DNA from: Syntrophus sp. (in: bacteria)
GTDB lineage: Bacteria > Desulfobacterota > Syntrophia > Syntrophales > UBA5619
Length of the DNA stretch: 22,773 nt
NCBI GenBank assembly: GCA_013824905.1
Contig: PNOO01000007.1
Span: forward strand, 1-22,773
Direction of reading: 5' to 3'
The notes beneath the pieces are model-generated. The model searched no databases. It saw only the letters and a list, made by a program, of their open reading frames with translations, and had not been told where the DNA came from. The position numbers and the translations under genes were made by a program. Below are positions 15,362 through 22,773 of this stretch, piece by piece; the stretch's first letter is position 1; every line of letters starts with the position of its first letter.

Positions 15362-15390
15362 TTGACAGAGGCGCCGCTTTTTGCCATAAG
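15362..15390 (+). promoter_or_regulatory. promoter candidate for the 400-residue unknown protein
   Basis: TTGACA (15362-15367), a 17-base spacer and CATAAG (15385-15390) would start a transcript near 15397, about 107 nt before the ATG at 15504. The region 15268-15503 separates two divergent genes. A second TTGACA on the minus strand near 15350 faces the binding-protein gene but has no good -10 at normal spacing. Confidence 0.45.
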
Positions 15391-15503
15391 TATACAGGCA
15401 GTATCTCCTTTTCATATGCCGCCAGAACGACGCTGATGGAAGCGGGTACGGGAATTCGCTCCGGCCGCTGCCGCCGTATCGGACGGGATTTGAGGACAGG
15501 ACC

Positions 15504-16706
15504 ATGATTACGATCACCAGCTTTCTTCACCGGGAGGCGCTCAGCGACATCATCCGCCGCTGGATGTACGACGAATCGCGCCCGGCGGATGCAGACCTGA
15601 TCGCCCGGCTGGTCCACTTCAATCATTTCTATGTCACCCGCTACCTTGAGACCTTTTCCGACCTTACCTTCCGTGAACTGCATCAGGGAAAACTCTTCTA
15701 CCGCCCCGTTCAGGTCAAGGGTGAGCTGAAGGACGCGCTTGTTTCCCATATTCCTTACCGTAATGATCGGATCGACGAACTGATCCGCGGTTACCACCGG
15801 AATCCCGGGCGTTTCTATCGGGAGACTCCGTTTCACGGGACCCTCTGCTTCCGCTACCGCAATGGGGGTGAGGAATGGTGCGGATCCAGCAGGATCAAAC
15901 GGGTCCGCCGTCTGGCGGAGAAATCGGCCCGGCGGATCATTGACCGCATCTTTGCCACGATCAAGCGGCACGCGGACACCATGGCGGATGAGCGCGCCCG
16001 GCTTTTAGGTATCCCCAGGGAAAAGCTCCTGACGGCGCCCGAGGACATGACGGAGGAGTTCCTCCATGCAGAGAAGCGCCTGCTCGATGACCTGCATGAA
16101 AAAAGGCCGATTGCGGATGCGGGGGAAAAACTCGTGATCAACGACGTTGCCGGTGTAAAGGTCATCTTGGAGGAGCCTGAACACCGGCGGCTGATGGCGC
16201 TCCTCAACCGTCTACCCAACTGCGAAATCGTGGAAGAGGAAAAGCACAGCGGACAATACAATGCAACCAATCTCATCGTCCGCTACCGGCCGCCCAGGGA
16301 AGAGATCCTCGCCCGTCCTTGCGGACAGGGTCTTCTGAACGTCATGCAGAGGCGGGGTCTTTCCCCTTATGAGGCCAAACAGGCCTTTGTCGAATTTGTC
16401 CGTTCCGGGGAAGAGGATGTCCACCTGGAGATCATTCTTTCCACCTATCAGGAGATGCTGGAAAGCGAGATCGGCCGCTGCATGCACGAGGATCGGATCA
16501 TCGAACAACGACTCTGCCAGCAATACCGGGGGCCGCTCGCGCAGAACATCCAATATTTGCTGGAATACCTCTTCGTCTTTCCCACTTCGGACAAGCACGA
16601 TCTGAGCGAACTGCCGATCCAACTCTGGAACCGCTACCTGCCGGATTACTTCGATGAGATCCTAAAGCAGCTCTTCCATCTTCCGACGGCCAATTTTCTG
16701 GATTAG
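15504..16706 (+). CDS. protein of unknown function, possibly a divergent RelA/SpoT-like nucleotidyltransferase fold
   Basis: The product is 400 residues, soluble and rich in charged residues, with no signal or membrane segment. I do not recognise the family with certainty. The middle has three blocks in the order of (p)ppGpp synthetase domains: INDVAGVKVI (212-221, compare D-x-x-G-x-R-x), HSGQYNATNLIV (248-259, where RelA has a GY-S-H-L block), and DVHLEIILSTYQEML (305-319, compare the ExQxR block). Residues such as the Q and R of ExQxR are absent, so pyrophosphate transfer is doubtful. The N-terminal 200 residues are mostly helical (LIARLVHFNHFYVTRYLETF; SARRIIDRIFATIKRH). The ATG has AGGA seven bases upstream. 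Its TAG overlaps the TAA of the converging carboxypeptidase gene (shared TTAG, 16703-16706). The gene is real by length and codon pattern; the fold call is speculative. Confidence 0.75.
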   Translation: MITITSFLHREALSDIIRRWMYDESRPADADLIARLVHFNHFYVTRYLETFSDLTFRELHQGKLFYRPVQVKGELKDALVSHIPYRNDRIDELIRGYHRNPGRFYRETPFHGTLCFRYRNGGEEWCGSSRIKRVRRLAEKSARRIIDRIFATIKRHADTMADERARLLGIPREKLLTAPEDMTEEFLHAEKRLLDDLHEKRPIADAGEKLVINDVAGVKVILEEPEHRRLMALLNRLPNCEIVEEEKHSGQYNATNLIVRYRPPREEILARPCGQGLLNVMQRRGLSPYEAKQAFVEFVRSGEEDVHLEIILSTYQEMLESEIGRCMHEDRIIEQRLCQQYRGPLAQNIQYLLEYLFVFPTSDKHDLSELPIQLWNRYLPDYFDEILKQLFHLPTANFLD

Positions 16707-17542
16707 CCCTTCTGCTGCCCAAGTCCGACCAGCCGGAAGCCCTCGTCGAGGAGTTGCTCCGTCTCTCTGGTCCGAATGTTCGGATTCTTCGCCCCCATGA
16801 CGACTGCGATCAGGCGAGTGTTACTGCGTCTGGCTGTGGCGATGATGTGGTATCCCGCCTTATGAACCCAGCCCGTCTTGAGGCCGTCCGCATTGGGGTA
16901 GCGCCTCAGGAGGGTGTTTCGGTTGTGTTGAGTAATTTCTCGGTAGGTAAAGTATTGCTGGGAATGGATGTTCAGCGATTCCGGAAAACTCAGGAGGTAC
17001 TCACGGGCCAGGATCAGTACGTCCCGTGCCGTCGTGACCTGGCCTTTGGCGGGGAGACCGCTGGGATTTCTGAAGACGCTGCTGGTCATGCCGAGCTCTT
17101 TGGCTTTGCGGTTCATTAGCTCCACAAAAACTTCGACGTCGCCACCGATGTATTCGGCGACGGCCACGGAGGCGTCATTCGCCGATACCACCGCCATACC
17201 CTTAATGAGTTCCTCGAGGGGAATCTCACTTCCGGCTTCGAGGAACATCTTCGATCCACCCGTCCGCCCGGCCTTCCGGCTGATCCTCACCGGATCCTCT
17301 GAGCGGACCCTGCCTTCGCGGATCGCCTCGTCGGCGAGATAGAGCGAGAGGATTTTAGTGATTGAAGCCGGCTGGATGGCGCCGTCCTCATTATGCGAAA
17401 AGAGAATCCGGCCGGTCGTCATGTCCATCAGGATCGCCGAATGGGCAGTGAGTTTGAGCGCCTCGGCCTCCGGGAGATTCACAGATAGAATCCAGATCAT
17501 CAGTATGACAACAAAACCACAGATACGCTTGGCAATCGTCAT
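16703..17542 (-). CDS. D-alanyl-D-alanine carboxypeptidase (peptidase S11, PBP5/6-like)
   Basis: The 279-residue product trims the terminal D-Ala of peptidoglycan stem peptides in the periplasm. The ATG at 17542 is preferred over an upstream TTG at 17548 because AGGAG then sits six bases away. Residues about 7-27 are a signal sequence (GFVVILMIWILSVNLPEAEA). The three penicillin-binding motifs are complete: S60-I-T-K63 (nucleophile and base), S120-A-N122, and K222-T-G224. SGLPAKGQVTTARDVL (161-176) is typical of the family. The protein stops soon after the catalytic domain, without the C-terminal beta domain and membrane-anchoring helix of E. coli PBP5, so it may be anchored by an uncleaved signal or be soluble. 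It lies downstream of the Tim44-like gene in the same direction, with a strong hairpin between them. Confidence 0.9.
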   Translation of the reverse strand: MTIAKRICGFVVILMIWILSVNLPEAEALKLTAHSAILMDMTTGRILFSHNEDGAIQPASITKILSLYLADEAIREGRVRSEDPVRISRKAGRTGGSKMFLEAGSEIPLEELIKGMAVVSANDASVAVAEYIGGDVEVFVELMNRKAKELGMTSSVFRNPSGLPAKGQVTTARDVLILAREYLLSFPESLNIHSQQYFTYREITQHNRNTLLRRYPNADGLKTGWVHKAGYHIIATARRSNTRLIAVVMGAKNPNIRTRETEQLLDEGFRLVGLGQQKG

Positions 17543-17566
17543 TTCCAACTCCTGTGATAAACTCAG

Positions 17567-17592
17567 CTAGCGCCCCGGAAACGGGGCGCTAG
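17567..17592 (-). terminator. perfect 11-bp GC-rich hairpin between the Tim44-like and carboxypeptidase genes
   Basis: CTAGCGCCCCG and CGGGGCGCTAG pair perfectly around a 4-nt loop (GAAA on plus, TTTC on the transcribed minus strand). It starts 3 nt after the Tim44-like stop codon and ends 24 nt before the carboxypeptidase ATG. No T-run follows on either strand, so it may be an attenuator, a Rho-assisted terminator or an mRNA-stabilising hairpin. Confidence 0.55.
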
Positions 17593-17595
17593 TGT

Positions 17596-18579
17596 TCATT
17601 CCACTTGGCTGATGGCCGAGAGTTTCCAGGGATGATCCCCGACCGGACGGGTGAATGTCCAGTACTCGTTGAATTTTACAGGTTCCGTTCTGCTGCCATC
17701 GACGACCAGCCCGTTCTGCTCGTCGATGGTGTAATCGAGAAGATTGGCGTAGATCTTCACGGTGATAAAATCCTCTCCTCCCTCTTGCCAAAGCTCAACG
17801 ATTTCGACAGAGCGAACGGCGATGTTCTCCAGCCGGTTGATCTGCTTTTTGGTCTTCAGCTTCTCGGCATCCTCGCGGAGCGTCGCGAACATTCCTTCGG
17901 TCAAAATGCCCCTGACGCCAGACATGTCACGGTTTGCCCACCCCCCTTGGATCAGGAAGAACTGGTCCAGACAGGCGTCTGTAAAACGTTTTTCATCAAA
18001 ATGGGGATCCATCTGACGGATGTGACGAAGGCCTGTCGCCACATCATTTTCCAGTTCCCCCGACTCATACGCCGGCATCGGCGGGGCCGTCCGCCCGGCG
18101 TCCGCCGCCGGCAGTTCCCGGTAGTAGGTTCCAGCGGGAGTCTCTGCAGGCGCTGCGTTTCGCCGTCGTTTGATAAACCAGTAGATACCATACAAAAGCG
18201 CTCCGATCAGGAGGATATCCATCATCCCGATGCCGCCTCCGGTACCGCCGGCGCCACCGCCGGCAAATCCGAGACTGCGGAAGAGCATCCCGCCGAGCAT
18301 CCCACCCACAATCCCACCGGCCATACCCCTGAGAAAACCGCCGCCACCGAAGGGAGAGGGCGCGGGGGCAGAAGGCGCATTCAACTGTCTTGAACCCTGG
18401 GAAGGATTAGCCGGGGCAGGCGCAGGCGTCGAACGCGGAGGGGTATAGGAGCGAGAACCCTTGCTGCCCATGGATCTCCCGCCTCCGGCTCTCGCCCAGG
18501 CGTCGATCTCCATAACCGACAGCAGAAAGAACAAGGTAAATATGATAAGGCCGCTTAAGGTCCACCGGTTATCAAACAT
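17596..18579 (-). CDS. Tim44-like domain membrane protein
   Basis: The product has 327 residues from MFDNRWTLSG. The frame opens 20 codons earlier, but GAGGAGG lies five bases before the ATG at 18579. Residues about 8-24 are a signal or membrane segment. A low-complexity Pro/Ala/Ser stretch (46-78) leads into a glycine-rich hydrophobic segment with GGxxGG repeats (78-119), and a second membrane segment (119-137) ends in RRR. The C-terminal 185-325 is the Tim44-like (NTF2-fold) domain: ACLDQFFLIQGGWANRDMSGVRGILTEGMFATL, and FNEYWTFTRPVGDHPWKLSAISQ. Bacterial members are membrane associated and poorly characterised; the mitochondrial relative docks the import motor. Here a scaffold or envelope role is the most one can say. 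The carboxypeptidase gene follows 53 nt downstream. Confidence 0.85.
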   Translation of the reverse strand: MFDNRWTLSGLIIFTLFFLLSVMEIDAWARAGGGRSMGSKGSRSYTPPRSTPAPAPANPSQGSRQLNAPSAPAPSPFGGGGFLRGMAGGIVGGMLGGMLFRSLGFAGGGAGGTGGGIGMMDILLIGALLYGIYWFIKRRRNAAPAETPAGTYYRELPAADAGRTAPPMPAYESGELENDVATGLRHIRQMDPHFDEKRFTDACLDQFFLIQGGWANRDMSGVRGILTEGMFATLREDAEKLKTKKQINRLENIAVRSVEIVELWQEGGEDFITVKIYANLLDYTIDEQNGLVVDGSRTEPVKFNEYWTFTRPVGDHPWKLSAISQVE

Positions 18580-18740
18580 CGTTTCCTCCTCATGTTTTTT
18601 GATTTGCGGCAGGATACGGTTTAGGCGGCGCATTGTCAATATCTTTCTGAGGACCTAAAATCTCTCCCTTTTCGGTAATATTTATGTATGAGGGACTAGG
18701 AAGATTGTCTCCGCATTTTCGTTTTCAGAAGGATTAATTC

Positions 18741-18769
18741 TTGACAAACAGTTATTTTTACTTAAAGAT
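18741..18769 (+). promoter_or_regulatory. candidate promoter of the soluble hybrid kinase gene
   Basis: TTGACA (18741-18746) is followed by TAAAGA at a 16-base spacing or AAAGAT at 17. It sits about 75 nt before the ATG at 18845. The -35 is perfect, the -10 weak. The remainder of 18580-18844 shows nothing else I can support. Confidence 0.35.
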
Positions 18770-18844
18770 GTGCGTCAATCAACGTCACAATCGGTTATGA
18801 TACGACATCGCTGTCAAGTACGGTGAACCAGCTTAACAAAAAAT

Positions 18845-20968
18845 ATGGCTGAAAAATCGGAAACAGATCATATCGGCAAGATGATAGAGGTCGTTTTGAA
18901 AACGGCCCGCGGGGATTATTCGGGTCGAATTGATTCCTCGGGCAGGAACGATGATCTCGACACACTCGCCGATGCGATCAACAGTATGGTCGGTGAAGTT
19001 CGTGAACGCGTGGCCGAGTGCCGGGAGATGGAGAATGCCTGCCGAGAGATCACGGAGAAATACCGGCGTTTTCAAGCGAATATTCCCGGCATGGTTTACC
19101 TGTTCGCCCTGCATCCGGACGGGAGCCATTCTTTTCCTTACGTCAACTCCGCATCCCAGCAGATGTTCGATCTTGAACCGGAAGCCCTCATGGGTAACGG
19201 TACGCTTTTGTTCGGCCTTATCCATCCCGACGATAAGGTGAGATACAAAGATTCGATACGGCGATCCGCTGATACGCTTCAACCCTGGAGGGAAGAATTA
19301 CGCGGTATCGTCAACGGAGAAGTACGCTGGTACGAGGGTATTGCTCGTCCGGAACTGCAAATCAATGGTGATATTCTCTGGGACGGAATCATGCTGGAGA
19401 TCTCCGAACGTAAAAGAGCGGAACAGGCGCTCAGAGAGAGCGAGGCAAAATACCGTCGACTGCATGAGACCATGATGGACGCCTTTGTCCGTATCGATAT
19501 GTCCGGCAACATCCGAGAGGCAAACCGTGCCTACCAGGCCCTGCTGGGCTATTCGGAGGAGGAGCTTCTCCAACGGACCCACGGAGACCTGACCCCCGAG
19601 AAATGGCATGTCTTGGAAGCGCGCATGGTCGCGAACCAGGTTCTGGTGAATGGTCACTCCCAGGTTTATGAAAAGGAGTACCACCGAAAGGATGGGACCA
19701 TTTTCCCCGTGGAACTGAGGACTTTTTTACTGCGTGACGACGCAGACCGGCCCGTCGGGATGTGGGCCATCGTCCGTGATGTCACCGAGCGCCGGCGGGC
19801 GGAGGAAGAAAAGGCGAGGCTGGAATCACAGCTGCGCCAGGCGCAGAAGATGGAATCCGTCGGTCGTCTGGCCGGGGGAGTGGCCCATGATTTCAACAAT
19901 ATGCTGAGCGTTATCCTCGGATACTCAGAGTTGATCAAGGGGAGATTGCCTGGCGACGATCCCCACTTGAAGGATATCCTGGCGATCGAAAAAGCGGCCA
20001 GCCACTCACGGGACATCACCCGTCAGCTCCTCGCATTTTCCAGAAAACAGATTATCGAGCCCCGGCTCATGAATCTTAACGACCAGATTACATCTTCCCA
20101 AAGTACGCTTTCACGGCTTATAGGCGAGGATGTCGACCTGCGTTTCTATCCTGAAAAAGACCTGCGGCGGATCAATTTTGATTCAACACAGATTGACCAG
20201 ATACTCGTCAATCTGGTCGTCAATGCCCGCGACGCCATGCCCGACGGCGGCAGGCTGACGATTGAAACCGCAAATATCTCTCTCGACGGGGCCTATTGCC
20301 GGAAACATCTTGGATTCAAGCCCGGAGACTACGTCCTTTTGGAAGTGAGCGACGACGGAGTGGGGATGGATAAAGAGCTCCAGTCCCATCTATTCGAACC
20401 CTTTTTCACGACCAAAGAAGTGGGCGAAGGGACGGGACTCGGCCTTGCCACCGTCTACGGGATGGTCAAACAGAACGGTGGATTCATCAACGTTTACAGC
20501 GAACCGGGGCGGGGAAGCACCTTCAAGATCTACATCCCCAGTGTCAGCGAAGAAGCCATAATGACAGAAGAGATCGAGGAAGCTCAGGTGGCCTATGGCT
20601 CCGGAAGAGTGCTGCTCGTGGAAGACGAAGCGATGGTGCGCGAGATAGCAAAGGAGATCCTGGAGGAGATCGGCTACACGGTTCTGGTTGCGGACACCCC
20701 GCAGGAGGCCGTATCCTTGTCCGAAAACAAGGATACGCATATCGATCTTCTGCTTACAGATGTGGTAATGCCGGGGATGAACGGCGTGGAGTTGAAAAAG
20801 AAGATTGAAATCATAAGACCGGGAATCAAGGTGCTCTTCATGTCCGGATATACGTCGAACGTCATTGCCAATCGCGGTGTACTGGAGAAGGGAGTGCATT
20901 TCATCCAGAAACCCTTCCGCATGAAGGATCTTGCCCGGAAGGTTCGCGAAGCGATCGGAGAGAAGTGA
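18845..20968 (+). CDS. soluble hybrid histidine kinase (HAMP-like, PAS-PAS, HisKA, HATPase, REC)
   Basis: The product has 707 residues. Residues about 8-60 resemble a HAMP linker (IEVVLKTARGDYSGRID, DLDTLADAINSMVGEVRERV) but no membrane segment precedes it. PAS domains cover about 75-195 (PAC end ILWDGIMLEISERKRAE) and 203-320 (AIVRDVTERRRAE). HisKA has the phospho-acceptor H348 in GGVAHDFNN. HATPase has N460 (N box), D504-GVGM and GEGTGLGLA (527-535). The receiver has D639 in LLTDVVMPGMNG and K689 in IQKPF. Everything needed for activity is present. There is no output domain and no adjacent regulator gene. The ATG lacks an SD; only A-rich sequence precedes it, so the start is uncertain. No earlier ATG in this frame could be chosen with confidence. 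Confidence 0.9.
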   Translation: MAEKSETDHIGKMIEVVLKTARGDYSGRIDSSGRNDDLDTLADAINSMVGEVRERVAECREMENACREITEKYRRFQANIPGMVYLFALHPDGSHSFPYVNSASQQMFDLEPEALMGNGTLLFGLIHPDDKVRYKDSIRRSADTLQPWREELRGIVNGEVRWYEGIARPELQINGDILWDGIMLEISERKRAEQALRESEAKYRRLHETMMDAFVRIDMSGNIREANRAYQALLGYSEEELLQRTHGDLTPEKWHVLEARMVANQVLVNGHSQVYEKEYHRKDGTIFPVELRTFLLRDDADRPVGMWAIVRDVTERRRAEEEKARLESQLRQAQKMESVGRLAGGVAHDFNNMLSVILGYSELIKGRLPGDDPHLKDILAIEKAASHSRDITRQLLAFSRKQIIEPRLMNLNDQITSSQSTLSRLIGEDVDLRFYPEKDLRRINFDSTQIDQILVNLVVNARDAMPDGGRLTIETANISLDGAYCRKHLGFKPGDYVLLEVSDDGVGMDKELQSHLFEPFFTTKEVGEGTGLGLATVYGMVKQNGGFINVYSEPGRGSTFKIYIPSVSEEAIMTEEIEEAQVAYGSGRVLLVEDEAMVREIAKEILEEIGYTVLVADTPQEAVSLSENKDTHIDLLLTDVVMPGMNGVELKKKIEIIRPGIKVLFMSGYTSNVIANRGVLEKGVHFIQKPFRMKDLARKVREAIGEK

Positions 20969-20971
20969 TCC

Positions 20972-21020
20972 GGTCCTTGCCGACGAGCTCCGTTTTCCCC
21001 CTTCGATAGGACCCTTTTTT
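20972..21020 (+). terminator. weak candidate terminator after the soluble hybrid kinase gene
   Basis: GGTCCT (20972-20977) and AGGACC (21008-21013) pair perfectly, followed by CTTTTTT (21014-21020). The stem is short and the loop long (30 nt), so termination may be inefficient. Position, 4 nt after the kinase stop and just before the converging nifS end, is right. Confidence 0.3.
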
Positions 21021-21021
21021 C

Positions 21022-22203
21022 CTACACGGTCGCGCAGGCCTGGGCGACGGAGGTCCAGTAGGGGGACATGCTCCTGAGTCTCTCGATGATGGGGGGCAGC
21101 TTCTCGATCACGAAATCGATCTCCTCCTCGGTATTGTAAATGCTCAAGCTAAACCGGATGGAGCCGTGGGCCATGGTGAAGGGAACGCCCATGGCGCGCA
21201 GCACATGGGAAGGCTGCAGGGACCCGGAGGTGCATGCCGAACCGGAGGAGGCGCAGATGCCGTACTCATTCATGAGCAGGAGGATCCCCTCCCCCTCGAC
21301 AAACTCGAAGCTGATGTTCGTCGTGTTGGGCAGGCGCTCATGGAGGTCACCGTTGACCCGGCTTTGCGGGATCCTCTTCAGAAGTTCCGTCTCCAGCTTG
21401 TCTCGCAGGCGTTTCACCTCGGTGTTTTCCGTTCCCATGTGGCGAGCCGCCAGTTCACAGGCCTTTCCCAGGCCGATGATACTGGGGGTGTTCTCCGTCC
21501 CGCCCCGTCGTCCCTTCTCCTGGTGCCCTCCGATGAGAAAAGGGGAGAATTTCGTTCCTTTGCGGACATAGAGGATGCCGATCCCTTTGGGGGCATGGAG
21601 CTTATGACCGGAAATGGAAAGCATGTCGATCGTATTCTTCTTCATGTCAATCGGGATCTTGCCGGTCGACTGTATCGCATCGGTGTGGAACGGGATGCCC
21701 CTTTCATGGGCCAACTCCGCCGCCTTCTCGACCGGGAAGACGACCCCTGTTTCGTTATTGGCCCACATGAGGCTCACCACCGCCGTATCGGGAGTCAGGC
21801 TGGCCGCCATCTGTTCCATGTCCAGTAGGCCGTTCTTGTCGACAGGGAGTTCCGTCACCCGGTATCCCTGACCGGCGAGATGGGCGCAGAGCACCTTGAC
21901 AGCGGGGTGCTCCACCCGGCTGGTCACGATGTGGCGCCGCTCGGGATGGATCGCCAGGGCCGAACGGATGGCGGCGTTGTCGCTCTCTGTCCCGCAGCTC
22001 GTGAAAATGATCTCGTCAGGTGTAGCGCCGATAAGCGCCGATGCCTGTTCGCGGGCGTCGCGGAGCTTCTGGGCGATCTGGCCGCCGAAGGAGTGCATGC
22101 TGGAGGGGTTGCCGTAGAGGTCGTGGAAATAGGGGAGCATCGCATCGAGGACCTCGGGGGCGACCTGGGTGGTGGCGTTGTTGTCCAGATAGACGGTCTT
22201 CAT
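21022..22203 (-). CDS. nifS: cysteine desulfurase NifS
   Basis: The 393-residue PLP enzyme takes sulfur from L-cysteine, leaving alanine, and passes it as a persulfide to the NifU scaffold. The N-terminus MKTVYLDNNATT is diagnostic. The PLP lysine is K201 in SGHKLHAPKG, the cofactor-binding aspartate is D175 in HTDAIQST, and the catalytic cysteine is C324 in SSGSACTSGSLQPSHVLRAMG, the short group I (NifS/IscS) loop. Length fits NifS. The ATG overlaps the nifU stop by 4 nt (22200-22203), so the two are translationally coupled. Whether it serves nitrogenase or general Fe-S assembly cannot be decided, since many anaerobes use this pair for housekeeping and no nif structural genes are in the window. 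Confidence 0.93.
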   Translation of the reverse strand: MKTVYLDNNATTQVAPEVLDAMLPYFHDLYGNPSSMHSFGGQIAQKLRDAREQASALIGATPDEIIFTSCGTESDNAAIRSALAIHPERRHIVTSRVEHPAVKVLCAHLAGQGYRVTELPVDKNGLLDMEQMAASLTPDTAVVSLMWANNETGVVFPVEKAAELAHERGIPFHTDAIQSTGKIPIDMKKNTIDMLSISGHKLHAPKGIGILYVRKGTKFSPFLIGGHQEKGRRGGTENTPSIIGLGKACELAARHMGTENTEVKRLRDKLETELLKRIPQSRVNGDLHERLPNTTNISFEFVEGEGILLLMNEYGICASSGSACTSGSLQPSHVLRAMGVPFTMAHGSIRFSLSIYNTEEEIDFVIEKLPPIIERLRSMSPYWTSVAQACATV

Positions 22204-22773
22204 GGGGCCACCTCCTCGATAATCAGATCGGGCGAGACCAGATCCCGAAGTTTCACCTCGACGAACTGTTTCAGTGTGATGTCGGAGGCCTTGCAGGAGG
22301 CGCAGGCGCCCCGTACGGCAACCAAAACGCGGTTGCCGACGACGTCGATCAGCTCAATATCGCCGCCGTCTTGCTTCAGGGACGGCCGGATCTCCCGTTC
22401 CAGGGCCTCTTCGATCATCTTGATCTTCTGGATGGTGGTCAGCTTCGGCCGCACCGCGGGTTTCACCTCGGCCCGCACGCGCTCGATGATCTGCTGGATC
22501 TCATCATGGCATTTGCCGCAGCCACCTCCCGCCTTGGTGTAGTTGGTCACCTCCTCGACCGTCGTGAGGTTGTTCTCCCGGACGGCCCGCTCGATCTCCC
22601 GGTCCGTCACCCCGAAGCATTCGCAGACGATCTGCGCCCCCGGCTCCGTGGCGGGCGCCCCCTGGTAATTCTCAATCGCCTTTTCGAGCGCCTCCTTCCC
22701 CATGACGCTGCAGTGCATCTTCTCCTGGGGCAGGCCTCCGAGGAAGGCGGCGATGTCCTGGTTGGTCACCTTA
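22200..22773 (-). CDS. nifU: Fe-S cluster scaffold protein NifU, 5' part cut by window edge
   Basis: The frame is open to the window edge; the true start lies outside, so the GTG near 22769 is an internal valine (KVTNQDIAAFLGGLP). Three modules are seen. First, the end of the IscU-like scaffold domain with a cluster cysteine in EKMHCSVMG. Second, a BFD-like 2Fe-2S domain with cysteines in VCECFGVTDREIE and GGGCGKCHDEIQ. Third, the C-terminal NFU domain with the CxxC of RGACASCKASDITL. This three-domain layout is the NifU type found in nitrogen fixers and many anaerobes. It assembles Fe-S clusters from sulfur supplied by NifS, encoded immediately downstream with a 4-nt overlap. Confidence 0.92.
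   Translation of the reverse strand, partial: KVTNQDIAAFLGGLPQEKMHCSVMGKEALEKAIENYQGAPATEPGAQIVCECFGVTDREIERAVRENNLTTVEEVTNYTKAGGGCGKCHDEIQQIIERVRAEVKPAVRPKLTTIQKIKMIEEALEREIRPSLKQDGGDIELIDVVGNRVLVAVRGACASCKASDITLKQFVEVKLRDLVSPDLIIEEVAP

Noticed and set aside
1..22773. CRISPR arrays, insertion sequences, tRNA or rRNA genes, phage or toxin-antitoxin genes
   Set aside because: No regularly spaced repeats, no transposase or integrase motifs, and no cloverleaf-like or rRNA sequence were seen.

Overview
The window looks like chromosomal DNA of a Gram-negative, probably anaerobic bacterium. My best guess is a deltaproteobacterium (Desulfobacterota) close to the Syntrophus/Syntrophales group. The reasons are a NifU-NifS pair with the anaerobe-type three-domain NifU, an ADP-forming acyl-CoA synthetase of beta-alpha layout, large PAS/GAF hybrid sensor kinases, a PilZ protein and a tungstate/molybdate-type binding protein. 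This is inference from gene content; there is no rRNA or tRNA in the window.

Layout. At 1-469 (minus) is the N-terminal part of an M29-like aminopeptidase, cut by the window edge, with a clear sigma70-type promoter. A GntR/FCD regulator with an apparent second winged helix follows at 620-1525 (minus). A PilZ gene occupies 1788-3868 (plus), split into two frames that meet at a TTGA stop/start overlap. A large membrane hybrid histidine kinase lies at 3941-7210 (minus). From 14259 down to 7418 four minus-strand genes run in the same direction: an ADP-forming acyl-CoA synthetase broken by frameshifts, an O-methyltransferase, a 678-residue enolase-superfamily/alpha-beta hydrolase fusion, and a B12-type radical SAM protein. 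An orphan WtpA/ModA-like binding protein (14386-15267, minus) comes next, then a 400-residue protein of unknown function (15504-16706, plus) whose stop codon overlaps that of a D,D-carboxypeptidase (16703-17542, minus). A Tim44-like membrane protein (17596-18579, minus) is separated from the carboxypeptidase gene by a perfect 26-nt hairpin. A second, soluble hybrid kinase (18845-20968, plus) and the nifS-nifU pair (21022-22773, minus, nifU cut by the window edge) complete the window.

How the genes may work together. nifU-nifS is an Fe-S assembly operon with a 4-nt overlap. The synthetase, methyltransferase, fusion and radical SAM genes read like a small-molecule module: acid activation, methyl transfer, alpha-proton chemistry plus hydrolysis, and radical chemistry. 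That pathway is a hypothesis; no product can be named from sequence alone. The two hybrid kinases have no separate response regulator or output gene beside them.

Reading frames. The synthetase gene clearly needs two frame changes within about 30 nt. The PilZ gene appears to need one, and the radical SAM gene may need one near its 3' end. They could be real lesions, recoding, or sequence errors, and should be checked against reads. There is no CRISPR array, insertion sequence, phage gene or stable RNA that I can support, and no gene-free stretch longer than 300 nt.
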